From Arthrobacter sp. AK04 (GTDB taxonomy: Bacteria > Actinomycetota > Actinomycetes > Actinomycetales > Micrococcaceae), in assembly GCF_021129155.1 (NCBI RefSeq), contig NZ_JAJOMC010000031.1, forward strand, positions 1 to 51,409: 51,409 bases of DNA, written 5' to 3'. The notes under the pieces are model-generated. The model was not told where the DNA came from, did not search any database, and worked only from the letters and a program-made list of their open reading frames with translations. Shown piece after piece: positions 35,403-43,923 of the stretch. A program made the translations under genes and the position numbers. Within the stretch, counting starts at the first letter, position 1; the number at the start of each line of letters is the position of its first letter.

Positions 35403-37043
35403 GTGGCGGCTGAATCGCCGAGTGACCTGGGCGCGCTGCGCACCGCCGTCGTGGCTGATCCCGACGGCGGGCGGCTGGAAACGTACGCCCGGACGCTGCG
35501 GGACGCCGGGTACAGCGTCCTGTGCGCGGGAAACGCTAACGGCCTCGCGGCTGCAGTGGACTCCTGCCGGCCTTCCGTGGTGGTGGTGGACGCTTCGCTC
35601 TCCGCTGTGGAAACGGCCGCGCCGGTCCTGGTGGTGGTGGACCTGGACGATCCGGCGGAGCTCGCAGCCATGAACCCCTCCGGAATACATGACTGCATCG
35701 CGAAGCCGCCGCCGCCCCGGGAACTGGTCCACCGCGCCACCGCGCTGATCGACCAGGTGGCCCGCCGCAAAGCCGCGCGGCAGGAAACCGAAGCCCTCCG
35801 TGAACAGCTCCGGGAGGTATCGGCAGCAGTCCGGGCAACGAACGATCCGCAGGAGATAGCCCGCCATGTGGTGGCCGGCTTTGGCCGGACCTTCAAGGCC
35901 GATCACGTATGGCTGGCCACCTTCGAGGACAGCCGGGTACCCCGCATCAACGCCGCCTGGAGCAGGCCGGGCCTTGAGCCCCTCCCCGAACAAGCGCTTC
36001 CGGATGAAGAGTACGCGCAGCAGACGGCGGACCGGCTCTGGGCCAACGCCGAGACCATGTCCACTGCCGGGACGGACGAGCCTGCGGCGGGAGATGCGCC
36101 TGCACCGGGAATCGCCAATGCCGTGTCGTCGCTGGCAGTGCCCATGGGCGAGGGGAGCTCGTCGCTGGGCATCATCTGGATCGCGATGCTTGACGGACCG
36201 CGGACATGGTCCGGCACCGAGCTCGGGCTCATGCAGCACGTGGCAGGCAATGCGGCGTACGGACTCATCCAGAGCCACCTGATCAGCAGCCAGCAGCAGG
36301 TAGTGAAGCAGCTGCAGCAGCTCGACAAGGCCAAAACGGACTTCCTGGCAACAGTGAACCATGAGCTGCGGACGCCCCTGACGTCCATCATGGCCTACCT
36401 GGACATGATCCAGGAGAGCACCGAGCAGCCCGTCTCCCCCGAAGTCCACCAGATGCTGGACATCGTGGTCCGGAACACCGAGCGGCTCCGGATCCTGATC
36501 GAGGACATGCTGAGCGTCTCCCGCAATGGCCTTGATGACAGCCTGCTGCACCTCACCCCGGTACGGCTGGGACAAACACTGGACCTGGTTGCGGCAGCAC
36601 TCAGACCCCTGGCCACGCAGCAAAACGTCACAATCGCCGTGGACCCGGTTCCCGAGGATCCGGAGATCCTTGCCGATGAGGTGCAGCTGCAGCAGGTCTT
36701 CACCAATCTTGTCTCCAACGCCATCAAGTTCACACCGAGCGGTGGGCGGATCGAGGTGGGCAGCGAGTCGCACTCGGCATCGGATGGCACCCGTTGGGCC
36801 ACCGTCAGCGTCGCGGACACCGGCATCGGCATCTCGAGTGATGAGATCGACCACGTCTTTACGCGTTTCTACCGGGCCTCCAACGCCATGTCCGGCGCCA
36901 TTCCCGGGACCGGCCTGGGGCTGGCCATCACCAAGGACATCGTGTCCCGGCACGGCGGCCGGATCGACGTGTCCTCGACCCTGGGCAGCGGCACCACGGT
37001 CACCGTCAGCCTCCCCCTTGACACCCGCAGCCAGGAAAACTGA
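35403..37043 (+). CDS. Cytoplasmic GAF sensor histidine kinase
   Basis: 546 aa without membrane segments. A receiver-like domain (about 10-115; Asp19, Asp21, Asp63 in VVVVDASLS, Lys101) is followed by a coiled-coil linker (118-140), a GAF domain (140-290), HisKA with the phospho-His320 in FLATVNHELRTPLTS, and HATPase_c with LVSNAIKFTP, VADTGIGIS, FTRFYRAS and GTGLGLAI. Thus a kinase with its own, or a sensory, receiver at the N-terminus. The start is GTG after GGAGGGAAGG. The next gene, a GGDEF-EAL protein, starts 18 nt downstream, implying one transcript and a link to cyclic di-GMP. Confidence 0.93.
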   Translation: MAAESPSDLGALRTAVVADPDGGRLETYARTLRDAGYSVLCAGNANGLAAAVDSCRPSVVVVDASLSAVETAAPVLVVVDLDDPAELAAMNPSGIHDCIAKPPPPRELVHRATALIDQVARRKAARQETEALREQLREVSAAVRATNDPQEIARHVVAGFGRTFKADHVWLATFEDSRVPRINAAWSRPGLEPLPEQALPDEEYAQQTADRLWANAETMSTAGTDEPAAGDAPAPGIANAVSSLAVPMGEGSSSLGIIWIAMLDGPRTWSGTELGLMQHVAGNAAYGLIQSHLISSQQQVVKQLQQLDKAKTDFLATVNHELRTPLTSIMAYLDMIQESTEQPVSPEVHQMLDIVVRNTERLRILIEDMLSVSRNGLDDSLLHLTPVRLGQTLDLVAAALRPLATQQNVTIAVDPVPEDPEILADEVQLQQVFTNLVSNAIKFTPSGGRIEVGSESHSASDGTRWATVSVADTGIGISSDEIDHVFTRFYRASNAMSGAIPGTGLGLAITKDIVSRHGGRIDVSSTLGSGTTVTVSLPLDTRSQEN

Positions 37044-37061
37044 ACCGAATGCAGGAACAGA

Positions 37062-38609
37062 ATGTTTGCGGATAACGACCCGCGGCTCTCCCAGCTCCTG
37101 GAAGGCATTGTGCGCCTGGCATCCGGCGACCTGACCTCCCGGATCGAAGTGTCCCCCGCGCGCGATGAACTCGACGCGATCATCATGGGCACCAACCTGC
37201 TCGCCGAGGACCTTCAGATCATCTACGAAGAGCTCGAGCAGCGCGTGCAGGTGCGGACCCAGCTCCTGCACGAAGCTCACCTGGAAATGCAGAAGATGGC
37301 CATGCAGGACCCGCTCACGGGCCTGGCAAACCGCTCCGCCCTGATCGACGCGCTGAAGGGCGCATTAGAGGCGGACGCCAATCCCCAGTCCGGGGAGGGC
37401 CCGGCCCTCCTGCTGATGGACCTGGACGCCTTCAAATCCATCAACGACAGCCTGGGCCACACCGCCGGCGACCACGTCCTGGTGACCGTGGGAGAAAGGA
37501 TCCGCAGCGCCGTCCGTGAATCCGACGTCGTTGCCCGCCTGGGCGGGGACGAGTTCGCCATCGTCCTGCCCGCGGCGTCCCCGGACCAGGCGGGCATCGT
37601 GGGGCACCGCATCCTGGCGGCGCTGGGACAGCCGGTGGAGCTGCCCGGCCGCAGCGTGCGCTGCGGTGCGAGCATCGGGCTCAGCTCAGGCGGTGCCGGC
37701 AAGACCCCCGAGGACATGCTGATGGAAGCCGACGTCGCCATGTATGCCTCAAAGGCGGAAGGCCAGAACCGGCTGCACCGCTTCGAACCCGGGCTCCTGC
37801 TGGTCCGCAGGCTCCGCAGCCAGCTGGTGGAGGACCTGCGTGCCACCCTCAAGGACGGCGGCCTGACCCTCTACTACCAGCCCGTGGTGGAGCTGGCTAC
37901 CGGACGGATCGAAGGCGTGGAGGCCCTGGTCCGGTGGAACCACCCGACCCGCGGCTTCATCATGCCCGATGAGTTCATCCCCCTCGCCGAAGAGGCCGGC
38001 CTGATCTCCGAGCTGGGGCTGTGGGTGCTCCGGGCCGCGGTGCACCAGCTCCGAGACTGGATCGACGCAGGGCTGGTGGACAGCCGCTTCTCCGTCCGGA
38101 TCAATATCTCGGCCACGGACCTGCAGAGCCTGCAGTTCATCGAGGACGTCAGGAACGTCCTGAAAGAAACCGGCGTAAGGCCTGAGCAGGTGGTGCTGGA
38201 GCTGACGGAAGTGGCAATCGTCAAAGGGAACGAACTGGACCGCTATTCGCTGGGCGGGCTCCGGGGACTGGGTGTGGGCATCGAGATCGACGATTTTGGC
38301 ACCGGGTACTCGTCCATCAGTTATTTGCGCCGGCTTCCGGTGGACCGGGTCAAAGTGGACCGGTCCCTCATCACTGGCCTGGGAACCGATCCGACCCAGC
38401 CCGCACTGGTGGCAGCGGTCCTGCAACTGGTCAGGGCCTGCGGACTGGAGGCGGTGTGGGAAGGCGTGGAAACGGCAGAGCAGGCCGAGCTCCTTCGCGG
38501 CCTGGGCTGCCTCAGCGCGCAGGGTTATTTCTTCAGCAGGCCCGTCCCGCCCGGGCAAATTCCGGAATTGTTGGCGGGCCAGGCTGAAAGCCCGGCCCAG
38601 CAGGGGTAA
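37062..38609 (+). CDS. GGDEF-EAL cyclic di-GMP protein
   Basis: 515 aa, soluble. A HAMP-like/coiled-coil N-terminus (1-80, RLASGDLTSRIEV) precedes a GGDEF domain with intact RLGGDEF (161-165) and an allosteric I-site RESD at 152-155, and an EAL domain with EALVRW (287-292), ELTEVAIVKG, IDDFGTGYSS, KVDRS and QGYFFSRP. Both active sites look complete, so it may make and break cyclic di-GMP under feedback. AGGAA precedes the ATG. Cotranscribed with the histidine kinase. Confidence 0.96.
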   Translation: MFADNDPRLSQLLEGIVRLASGDLTSRIEVSPARDELDAIIMGTNLLAEDLQIIYEELEQRVQVRTQLLHEAHLEMQKMAMQDPLTGLANRSALIDALKGALEADANPQSGEGPALLLMDLDAFKSINDSLGHTAGDHVLVTVGERIRSAVRESDVVARLGGDEFAIVLPAASPDQAGIVGHRILAALGQPVELPGRSVRCGASIGLSSGGAGKTPEDMLMEADVAMYASKAEGQNRLHRFEPGLLLVRRLRSQLVEDLRATLKDGGLTLYYQPVVELATGRIEGVEALVRWNHPTRGFIMPDEFIPLAEEAGLISELGLWVLRAAVHQLRDWIDAGLVDSRFSVRINISATDLQSLQFIEDVRNVLKETGVRPEQVVLELTEVAIVKGNELDRYSLGGLRGLGVGIEIDDFGTGYSSISYLRRLPVDRVKVDRSLITGLGTDPTQPALVAAVLQLVRACGLEAVWEGVETAEQAELLRGLGCLSAQGYFFSRPVPPGQIPELLAGQAESPAQQG

Positions 38610-38774
38610 AGTACTGCGCTTTTGTTTCCCGCGATATACGATCATCGTGCGGTGTCTGGTTTTCGTCGCCGCGAAAATCAGGTCTCAGCATGGGCACCGG
38701 AATTAAAAGGCGTTTGTAAATTGAACAACATCGGGACCACTGGGTCATTACTTCGTCAACTGGGGGCGTAGCTA

Positions 38775-39836
38775 ATGTCGGTTCGTACACAAGCATGGGG
38801 AATTATTGCCGCTGTGCTGGCGGATACTGATCCGTCCGGAGAGGCTGTCCGGCAGCGGCTGAGCAACAGCCTGGATGAAAATCCGGGAGTGCCGGAACGG
38901 GCGCTGCTCGAATATCTCCTGGAGACGCGGCGCAGCGACGCCAATACCGCGGAGACGCTGGAGAGCGCCCGGGAGATGCGGATCACCCCCGCAGTCCCGC
39001 CGAAAGTGGCAGAGCAAATCGACGCGATCCGCAGCATGTCACGCATCAGCGCGCTGCTCGAAAGCCAGATGCTCATGACCGCCTTCCAGCCAATCTATGG
39101 CCTGGCAGAAAAAAGCGTGGTGGGAGTCGAGGCGTTGTCCCGGTTCGTCAGCGATGACGGAGCTGCCGCGGAACTGTGGTTTGCCGAGGCCGCCGCCGTC
39201 GGCCTGGGCGCAAACCTGGAATTCGCCGCACTGGGATCTGCGGCCGCTGCGGCGAAGTCGCTTCCCGGGAACCTGTTCGTATCCCTCAATATCTCGCCCG
39301 CTTCCTGCCTGGACCCGCGCCTGACTGAATTGTTCGATCATATCGACCTGCCCATTGACCGGGTTGTGCTCGAAATGACGGAGACCGTCAAGGACGAGGA
39401 ATACCCGCAGTTCATTTCCGCCATCAACCCGCTGCGGGACCGGGGCCTGAGGATCGCCGTGGACGACACCCACTCGGGGGCGGGGGCACTAAGCCGGATG
39501 GTGCACCTCCGGCCGGACTTCCTGAAACTGGGCCGGAACGTGATCGGCGATGTGGACAATGACGGCATCCAGCGCGCCCTGGCCGCCTGCCTGGTGGACT
39601 TCGCGGAGCAGATCGGCACCACCCTTGTGGCCGAAGGCGTAGAAACCGCAGGGGAACTCAAAGTCCTCACCGAGCTCGGCATCAGCGCGGGGCAGGGCTA
39701 CCTCCTGGGCAGGCCTTCTGTCCGGCCCACAGACTGGGCCAGCTGGAACGGCCGCCTGGACGTGGACGGGCTCAACCGCCATCTTGCGGGACGCGGGCAG
39801 GCCGGCGAACCTTCGGTGGCCAACGAATCGCACTGA
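38775..39836 (+). CDS. EAL domain phosphodiesterase-like protein
   Basis: 353 aa. The N-terminal helical region (1-95, no recognised domain) precedes one EAL domain with VGVEALSRF (Glu119), SLNISP, LEMTETVKDE, the loop-6 motif changed from DDFGTGYSS to DDTHSGAGA, Lys in DFLKLGRN, VAEGVETAGE and GQGYLLGRP. Metal-binding acids remain but loop 6, needed for dimer coupling in many members, is altered, so it may be weakly active or a sensor. It lies 165 bp after the GGDEF-EAL gene; that gap shows no other gene. Confidence 0.9.
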   Translation: MSVRTQAWGIIAAVLADTDPSGEAVRQRLSNSLDENPGVPERALLEYLLETRRSDANTAETLESAREMRITPAVPPKVAEQIDAIRSMSRISALLESQMLMTAFQPIYGLAEKSVVGVEALSRFVSDDGAAAELWFAEAAAVGLGANLEFAALGSAAAAAKSLPGNLFVSLNISPASCLDPRLTELFDHIDLPIDRVVLEMTETVKDEEYPQFISAINPLRDRGLRIAVDDTHSGAGALSRMVHLRPDFLKLGRNVIGDVDNDGIQRALAACLVDFAEQIGTTLVAEGVETAGELKVLTELGISAGQGYLLGRPSVRPTDWASWNGRLDVDGLNRHLAGRGQAGEPSVANESH

Positions 39837-39844
39837 CCCGGCCG

Positions 39845-39890
39845 CCAGCGGGGCCCTCCGGAGGACATCCGGAAGGCCAACCGCCGCTGG
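39845..39890. terminator. Hairpin between convergent genes
   Basis: CCAGCGG (39845-39851) and CCGCTGG (39884-39890) pair across the 56-bp gap between the EAL gene and the DUF6480 gene. GC-rich and without a T tract, it may work in both directions. Confidence 0.4.
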
Positions 39891-39892
39891 TG

Positions 39893-40159
39893 CTATTCGC
39901 TGTGGCCCTGGTCGCCGCTCATCTGGTCTTCCGCCGGAGGCGTCTCGCCCGGAGGTACTCCCCCGCCTGGTTCCAGGCCCGTGATATTGCCCTCGGCAGG
40001 ATCCGGATTCGACGAGCCGGCAGAGTCTTTCCCGCCCTGACCGGCGCCGCCGGGCTGGCCGGCGGCTGGCTGGCTCACGCCTTCCCTGGCATCGGCAGGC
40101 GGGGTCTTGCCCGGCTGGTCCGGGTTTGCTGGATCATTTTCGGGATGGTAGCTGCTCAT
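39893..40159 (-). CDS. DUF6480 small protein
   Basis: 88 aa, Pro/Gly/Ala-rich and polar. The C-terminal GLEPGGGVPPGETPPAEDQM is the recognisable DUF6480 motif; the membrane helix that many members carry after it is missing here. Function unknown. AAGGA precedes ATG 40159; upstream in-frame codons are arginine/cysteine-rich and not native-looking. It is divergent from a 155-aa protein, with a TAAGCATG palindrome between them. Confidence 0.78.
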   Translation of the reverse strand: MSSYHPENDPANPDQPGKTPPADAREGVSQPAAGQPGGAGQGGKDSAGSSNPDPAEGNITGLEPGGGVPPGETPPAEDQMSGDQGHSE

Positions 40160-40215
40160 GGTGCTTGCGTCCTTCCTGCCCGGCCGCGGTTCCTTGCCCC
40201 GGCTCTGGACTAATT

Positions 40216-40229
40216 GTAAGCATGCTGAT
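40216..40229. promoter_or_regulatory. GTAAGCATGCTGAT palindrome
   Basis: Near-palindrome sharing TAAGCATGCT with 15991-16004, sited in the 140-bp divergent region between the DUF6480 gene and the 155-aa gene. It could control both. Confidence 0.45.
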
Positions 40230-40299
40230 AATTCTGGAAGGGTAATGCTCCGGGCATCCGCTGGGGCGCCCGGCACGCGACGTGAGAAGGAGCAGTCAC

Positions 40300-40767
40300 A
40301 TGGGTATCGGCGACAGCATCGGCAAGGCAGCAGAAAACGCCATGGAGGATCTGGCGGGGACATCGAAGCCCACAGAGTCAGCGCATGTTCCTGAACCCAC
40401 CGACCCGAACGATGACGTGGAGGTCCACTCCTCCATCAGCGAGGGCTCCAATGCCATGGAGGCGGAGAAGCAGAAAGCCCAAGGACTCAAGACCGGAGCT
40501 GCTCCGGGCCCGATCTCCGAGTCCCCCTTTGGCGGGGACGTGGAGCCGGATGGTGAGGGTGGCAGCCCGGCCGCCGCTGGAAACAGCAGTGCAGGCCAGG
40601 ACGACGACGGCGGCCTCGCCGGCGGCGCGCAGGCACCGGGCGGCTCCCCCGCATCCCAGCGCGGCGTCCCGGGCTCAGGAGGCCTGCCGGAGTCCAATCC
40701 GGACGAGTTGCGGGCCGACCCGTCCGAAGGCGACCAGGACCCGTCCACCAGCACCGGCCGCGGCTAG
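40300..40767 (+). CDS. Acidic disordered hypothetical protein
   Basis: 155 aa. A short amphipathic helix at the start (GIGDSIGKAAENAMEDLAG, loosely like CsbD-type stress proteins) is followed by a long Gly/Ser/Asp/Pro-rich region with no hydrophobic core. GAGAAGGAG precedes ATG 40300. No function recognised. Divergent from the DUF6480 gene with a shared palindrome; with the other small polar proteins of this region it may belong to a stress regulon. Confidence 0.7.
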   Translation: MGIGDSIGKAAENAMEDLAGTSKPTESAHVPEPTDPNDDVEVHSSISEGSNAMEAEKQKAQGLKTGAAPGPISESPFGGDVEPDGEGGSPAAAGNSSAGQDDDGGLAGGAQAPGGSPASQRGVPGSGGLPESNPDELRADPSEGDQDPSTSTGRG

Positions 40768-40825
40768 GAGCCGCGCGGGATCCGGGGAGTAGTCAGCGCG
40801 GGAGCAGTCAGCGCGGCTGGCGCCG

Positions 40826-41629
40826 TCAGCCGCGCGGCCATTCTCCGCGTTCAAGCAGCACGTCGCGGAGCAGGTCCGCGCGGTCGGTGACCAGCCCGTC
40901 CACGCCCAGCTCCAGGAGCCGGCGCATCTCCTCCGGATCGTTGATGGTCCAGACGTGCACCACGAGGCCCAGGGCGTGGGCGCGCCGGACAAAGCCGGGT
41001 GTCACCACATGCACCCGGCCGTAGCGCACCGGAACCTGCAGGGCGTGGACTCCGCGAAGGTTCCAGCGCATGCTCCACCTGAAGACCGGCCCGGGGAGCA
41101 GGCGGCCCAGCAGGGTGAACAAACCCACCGACACCACACCGGCCGATGCCGCCACCGGCTGGCTCAGCAACTTCAGCACCGCCCGCCGCCGGCGGTCCGA
41201 GAAGCTGGTCAGCAACACCCGGTGGTGCACCTGGTGTTTTTCGATTCCGGCCGCGATGCTGCGGACGGAGTTCCAGTCCTTGACGTCCACGTTGAGCCGG
41301 ACCCCCGGCAACTCCGCAAGCAGCTCGTCCCACCGCGGGATAGGCTCACGTCCGCCGATCCGCGCGTTTGCCACCTCGTGGGCGGGGAGCTCGGATATCT
41401 TCCCGCTGCCGTCGGTCACCCGGTCCAGCGTTTCATCGTGGAAGAGGAGCACTACGCCGTCAGCTGTGGTGTGGACATCGGTCTCGAGGTAGCGGTAGCC
41501 GAGGTCGACGGCGGCGCGGAACGCGGCCATGGAATTTTCCAGGCCGTCCCGTGAAAAGCCGCGATGCGCCATCGCAATGGGTATCGGGGACCCGTCCGCG
41601 GCGGCATGGTCAAAGAACGGGAGGCTCAC
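40826..41629 (-). CDS. Glycerophosphodiester phosphodiesterase
   Basis: 267-aa GDPD-fold enzyme hydrolysing glycerophosphodiesters to glycerol 3-phosphate plus alcohol. Catalytic His22-Arg23 are in MAHRGFS, Glu49 and Asp51 in LETDVH, His64 in FHDETLDR, and the C-terminal VVHVWTINDPEEM is typical. No signal peptide, so it acts on internal lipid headgroups. The sequence just after its stop contains a short near-tandem CAGTCAGCGCGG repeat (40,789-40,815). Confidence 0.95.
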   Translation of the reverse strand: MSLPFFDHAAADGSPIPIAMAHRGFSRDGLENSMAAFRAAVDLGYRYLETDVHTTADGVVLLFHDETLDRVTDGSGKISELPAHEVANARIGGREPIPRWDELLAELPGVRLNVDVKDWNSVRSIAAGIEKHQVHHRVLLTSFSDRRRRAVLKLLSQPVAASAGVVSVGLFTLLGRLLPGPVFRWSMRWNLRGVHALQVPVRYGRVHVVTPGFVRRAHALGLVVHVWTINDPEEMRRLLELGVDGLVTDRADLLRDVLLERGEWPRG

Positions 41630-41668
41630 ACTGCGAGCGTACTCCTGCCGAAGCAGGCCGGGTCAGCG

Positions 41669-41932
41669 TCAGCCTTCGTGCGTGACTGCGTCTTCTTGAA
41701 GAACGATGTCCACGCCGTCGCTGCAGTGCAGCAGCGCCCGGCCGCGGCCGCCGTCGAAATCGATCCACACCGCGGAGTGGTCAGCGGTGACTGCATCGAC
41801 CAGCCCGCCGGCCTCGAATCCCGGGGCGAAGAGGACGCGGACGCGGTCGCCCTGCCTGAGTTTCTTCCAGTGCGGCGCGGGCGTCGCCTGGCGCGGCGCG
41901 TCAGCGGTTCCAAGCCTGGTTTTTCTTGCCAT
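41669..41932 (-). CDS. Small SH3-like hypothetical protein
   Basis: 87 aa. A basic N-terminus is followed by short beta strands (GDRVRVLFAPGF, AVWIDFDGGRGRALLH, GVDIVLQED) suggesting an SH3-like barrel. No catalytic residues evident. GAGGGG precedes ATG 41932, and the 16 bp holding this ribosome site is duplicated immediately upstream. Family not recognised. Confidence 0.65.
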   Translation of the reverse strand: MARKTRLGTADAPRQATPAPHWKKLRQGDRVRVLFAPGFEAGGLVDAVTADHSAVWIDFDGGRGRALLHCSDGVDIVLQEDAVTHEG

Positions 41933-41964
41933 TGTTACCCCTCGAGCCTGTTACCCCTTGAGCC
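41933..41964. repeat. 16-bp direct tandem repeat
   Basis: TGTTACCCCTCGAGCC (41933-41948) is followed at once by TGTTACCCCTTGAGCC (41949-41964), one mismatch. On the minus strand the first copy contains the ribosome site of the 87-aa gene. Confidence 0.8.
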
Positions 41965-41992
41965 GGGATGGAGGGGTTGGGCCCTCCATCCC
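41965..41992 (-). terminator. Hairpin upstream of the 87-aa gene
   Basis: GGATGGAGGG (41966-41975) pairs perfectly with CCCTCCATCC (41982-41991) around a 6-nt loop. It probably ends transcripts of the minus-strand HAD gene. Confidence 0.6.
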
Positions 41993-42108
41993 CAACGTTA
42001 GGGAGCGAAGGTGAACGTGAGGTGAGCGCCAGCTGTGAAAACGGGGCAATGTCCGGCGCACCTGGGAGAAAGTGCGGCACCTGGGCGGGGCAATGTCCCG
42101 CGCCGGGA

Positions 42109-42927
42109 TCAGGAAAGCCGCACGCCCAGCGAGGCCAGCCGCGATTCCAGAACCTGGGCCACGCCGTCGTCGTCAAAATGCGGCGCCTGCTGCCCGGCCG
42201 CGCGGATGGCTTCCGGATGCCCGCTGGCCATGGCGTAGCCGTGCCCGGCCCAGCGGAGCATCTCGATGTCGTTGGGCATGTCCCCGAAAGCCACCACATC
42301 CTCGGCGCCGATGCCCAGGGCGGAGGCGTACTGGGCCAGGGTGACGGCCTTGTTGACCCCGGGCAGGGCGAGCTCGAGCATGGACACCCCGGGGGAGGAA
42401 TGGGTGGCGGAGGCGAGGTGTTCGACGGCGGGGGCCACTTCGGCGAGGAAGTCGTCGGCGGTGCCCTCGCGGACGATTGCCAGGAACTTCACCACGGCGT
42501 CGTCTTTGACCAGCGTTTCCGCCAGCGGCGCCGGCGTGAATTCGGAGAGCAGTTCGCTGGAGCCGTTTTCGATGAAGCCGGGTTCAAGGTGGAACCCCCC
42601 GAGCGTCTCGGCGGCGAACAGCGCTGCGGGGCGCAGCCGTTTGATGACGCGGCGGACTTCCAGGACGGCGTCGAGGGTCAGCGTCCGGGCGGAGACCAGC
42701 CTGTCAGCCTCAAGGTCCCAGACCACGGCTCCGTTGGAGCAGATGACGGTGCCGGCATGGCCCAGCTGGTCCTGCAGGGGGTGCAGCCAGCGCGGCGGGC
42801 GCCCGGTGACAAAAACGAGTTCGACGCCGGCATCCCGGCAGGCGTGGAAGGCACGGACGGTGCGGTCGCTGATTTTTCCGTCGTGGCCGAGGATCGTTCC
42901 GTCAATGTCGCTTGCTACCAACCGCAT
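42109..42927 (-). CDS. Cof-type HAD-IIB phosphatase (second)
   Basis: 272-aa HAD hydrolase. Motif I is ASDIDGTILG near 5-14, motif II is in FVTGRPP, and motif IV is AFGDMPNDIEML. A C2 cap of about 100 aa lies between. It is the same group as 7118-7978 but clearly divergent. Substrate is a small sugar or cofactor phosphate, unassigned. It starts 9 nt after the IclR stop on the same strand, so it may be the last gene of the creatinase transcript. Confidence 0.93.
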   Translation of the reverse strand: MRLVASDIDGTILGHDGKISDRTVRAFHACRDAGVELVFVTGRPPRWLHPLQDQLGHAGTVICSNGAVVWDLEADRLVSARTLTLDAVLEVRRVIKRLRPAALFAAETLGGFHLEPGFIENGSSELLSEFTPAPLAETLVKDDAVVKFLAIVREGTADDFLAEVAPAVEHLASATHSSPGVSMLELALPGVNKAVTLAQYASALGIGAEDVVAFGDMPNDIEMLRWAGHGYAMASGHPEAIRAAGQQAPHFDDDGVAQVLESRLASLGVRLS

Positions 42928-42936
42928 CCTGCCAGT

Positions 42937-43761
42937 CTACGGGGCGGGCCGGCGTCCCCTCCCACCCAGCCGGGCGGTGACCTTCGCTGCGGCCGCGGCG
43001 CAGGCCTCCCCCAATGCCTGCAACCTGTCCTGGGATACCCGGAACCGCGGTGCGGGGATCAGGACGGCGGCCACCACCTCGCCCCGGTGGTCAAAGACGG
43101 GAGCTGCCAGGCCCACCTCGTCGATGGAGGTTTCCCCGTAATTGACGGCCCAGCCGCGCCGGATGTCATCTTTCAGCCGGACCAGGTAGGCGTCCAGGCT
43201 GGACTCGTCCAGTCCGGGGTAGCTGATGGCCCCGCTGCTGAGGAGGGAGCGGACCCGGGGTTCGGGTTCGCGGGCCAGGAACACCTGGACGGAGGCGCTG
43301 AGGGCGTCGTTGTACCGTGCCCCCAGCGGGGTGGTGTGCTTGATCTGGTGGTGGCTGGCGATCTGCTCCACGCAAATGGATTCATCACCGCTCCACACCA
43401 TGAGGGCGCTTGTTTCGCCGGTCTGTTCCGACAGTTCGCGCAGGACGGGATAGGCAACCCGGCGTTCCTCAAGCTCGGCGAGGAGCGGCCCGGCCACGGC
43501 AATCAGTCCCAGCCCAAGCCGGAACCGCCGCGTTTCGGCGTCCCGCTCCACCAGGTGCTCCTGCTCGAAGGTGGCCAGGATCCTTGAGACCGTGCTCTTG
43601 TGCAGCCCCACCCGGTTGGCGATTTCGGTGACGCCGAGCAGGGGCTCGTCGGCCGTGAAAGTCCGGAGCACCGCGATCGCGTTGACGATGACGGAAGCGC
43701 CCTTGCTGTCGCCGTTGCCTGTGGTCTCGGGTTCTGTTGCAGTCATGGTGTTACCCATCAT
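42937..43761 (-). CDS. IclR family transcriptional regulator
   Basis: 274 aa. A winged helix (about 24-85; LGVTEIANRVGLHKSTVSRI) precedes the IclR effector domain with YPVLRELSEQTGETSALMVW and EVGLAAPVFDHRGEVVAAVL. The family binds small aromatic or carboxylic effectors and represses or activates neighbouring catabolic genes. It lies after creatinase and the MHS transporter on the same strand, so these are likely targets, and the palindromes at 46.6-46.9 kb are candidate operators. Start among ATG 43761, 43758 and 43746 is uncertain because the upstream sequence is poor. Confidence 0.93.
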   Translation of the reverse strand: MMGNTMTATEPETTGNGDSKGASVIVNAIAVLRTFTADEPLLGVTEIANRVGLHKSTVSRILATFEQEHLVERDAETRRFRLGLGLIAVAGPLLAELEERRVAYPVLRELSEQTGETSALMVWSGDESICVEQIASHHQIKHTTPLGARYNDALSASVQVFLAREPEPRVRSLLSSGAISYPGLDESSLDAYLVRLKDDIRRGWAVNYGETSIDEVGLAAPVFDHRGEVVAAVLIPAPRFRVSQDRLQALGEACAAAAAKVTARLGGRGRRPAP

Positions 43762-43788
43762 TCCCTAAGGGAGGGCCGGGAGCGGGGG

Positions 43789-43908
43789 CGCGGGGGGGGG
43801 GGGGGGGGGGTGGGGGGTTTTTGCGGCATAATGGTTATACCCAAGATTCCCTTTGGGGGGGCCGGGGGGGGCGGCGGGGGGGCGGCCCCCGCTTCCGGGT
43901 GTTCGTTG
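43789..43908. other. G-homopolymer low-quality stretch
   Basis: Long G runs with scattered other bases, between IclR and creatinase. ATTCCCTAAGGGAGGGCCGGG (from 43760) and ATTCCCTTTGGGGGGGCCGGG (from 43845) look like two corrupted versions of the same sequence. This suggests a sequencing or assembly fault, perhaps a scaffold join. Confidence 0.7.
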
Positions 43909-43923
43909 GCGCCAGTAAGGAGA

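Noticed and set aside
35379..37280. 633-aa minus-strand frame over the histidine kinase
   Set aside because: Antisense shadow. The plus strand carries complete HisKA, HATPase and GAF motifs.
43789..43908. G runs as G-quadruplex regulatory DNA
   Set aside because: Run lengths and the similar mush at the window end look like sequencing or assembly error, so a structural role cannot be argued.
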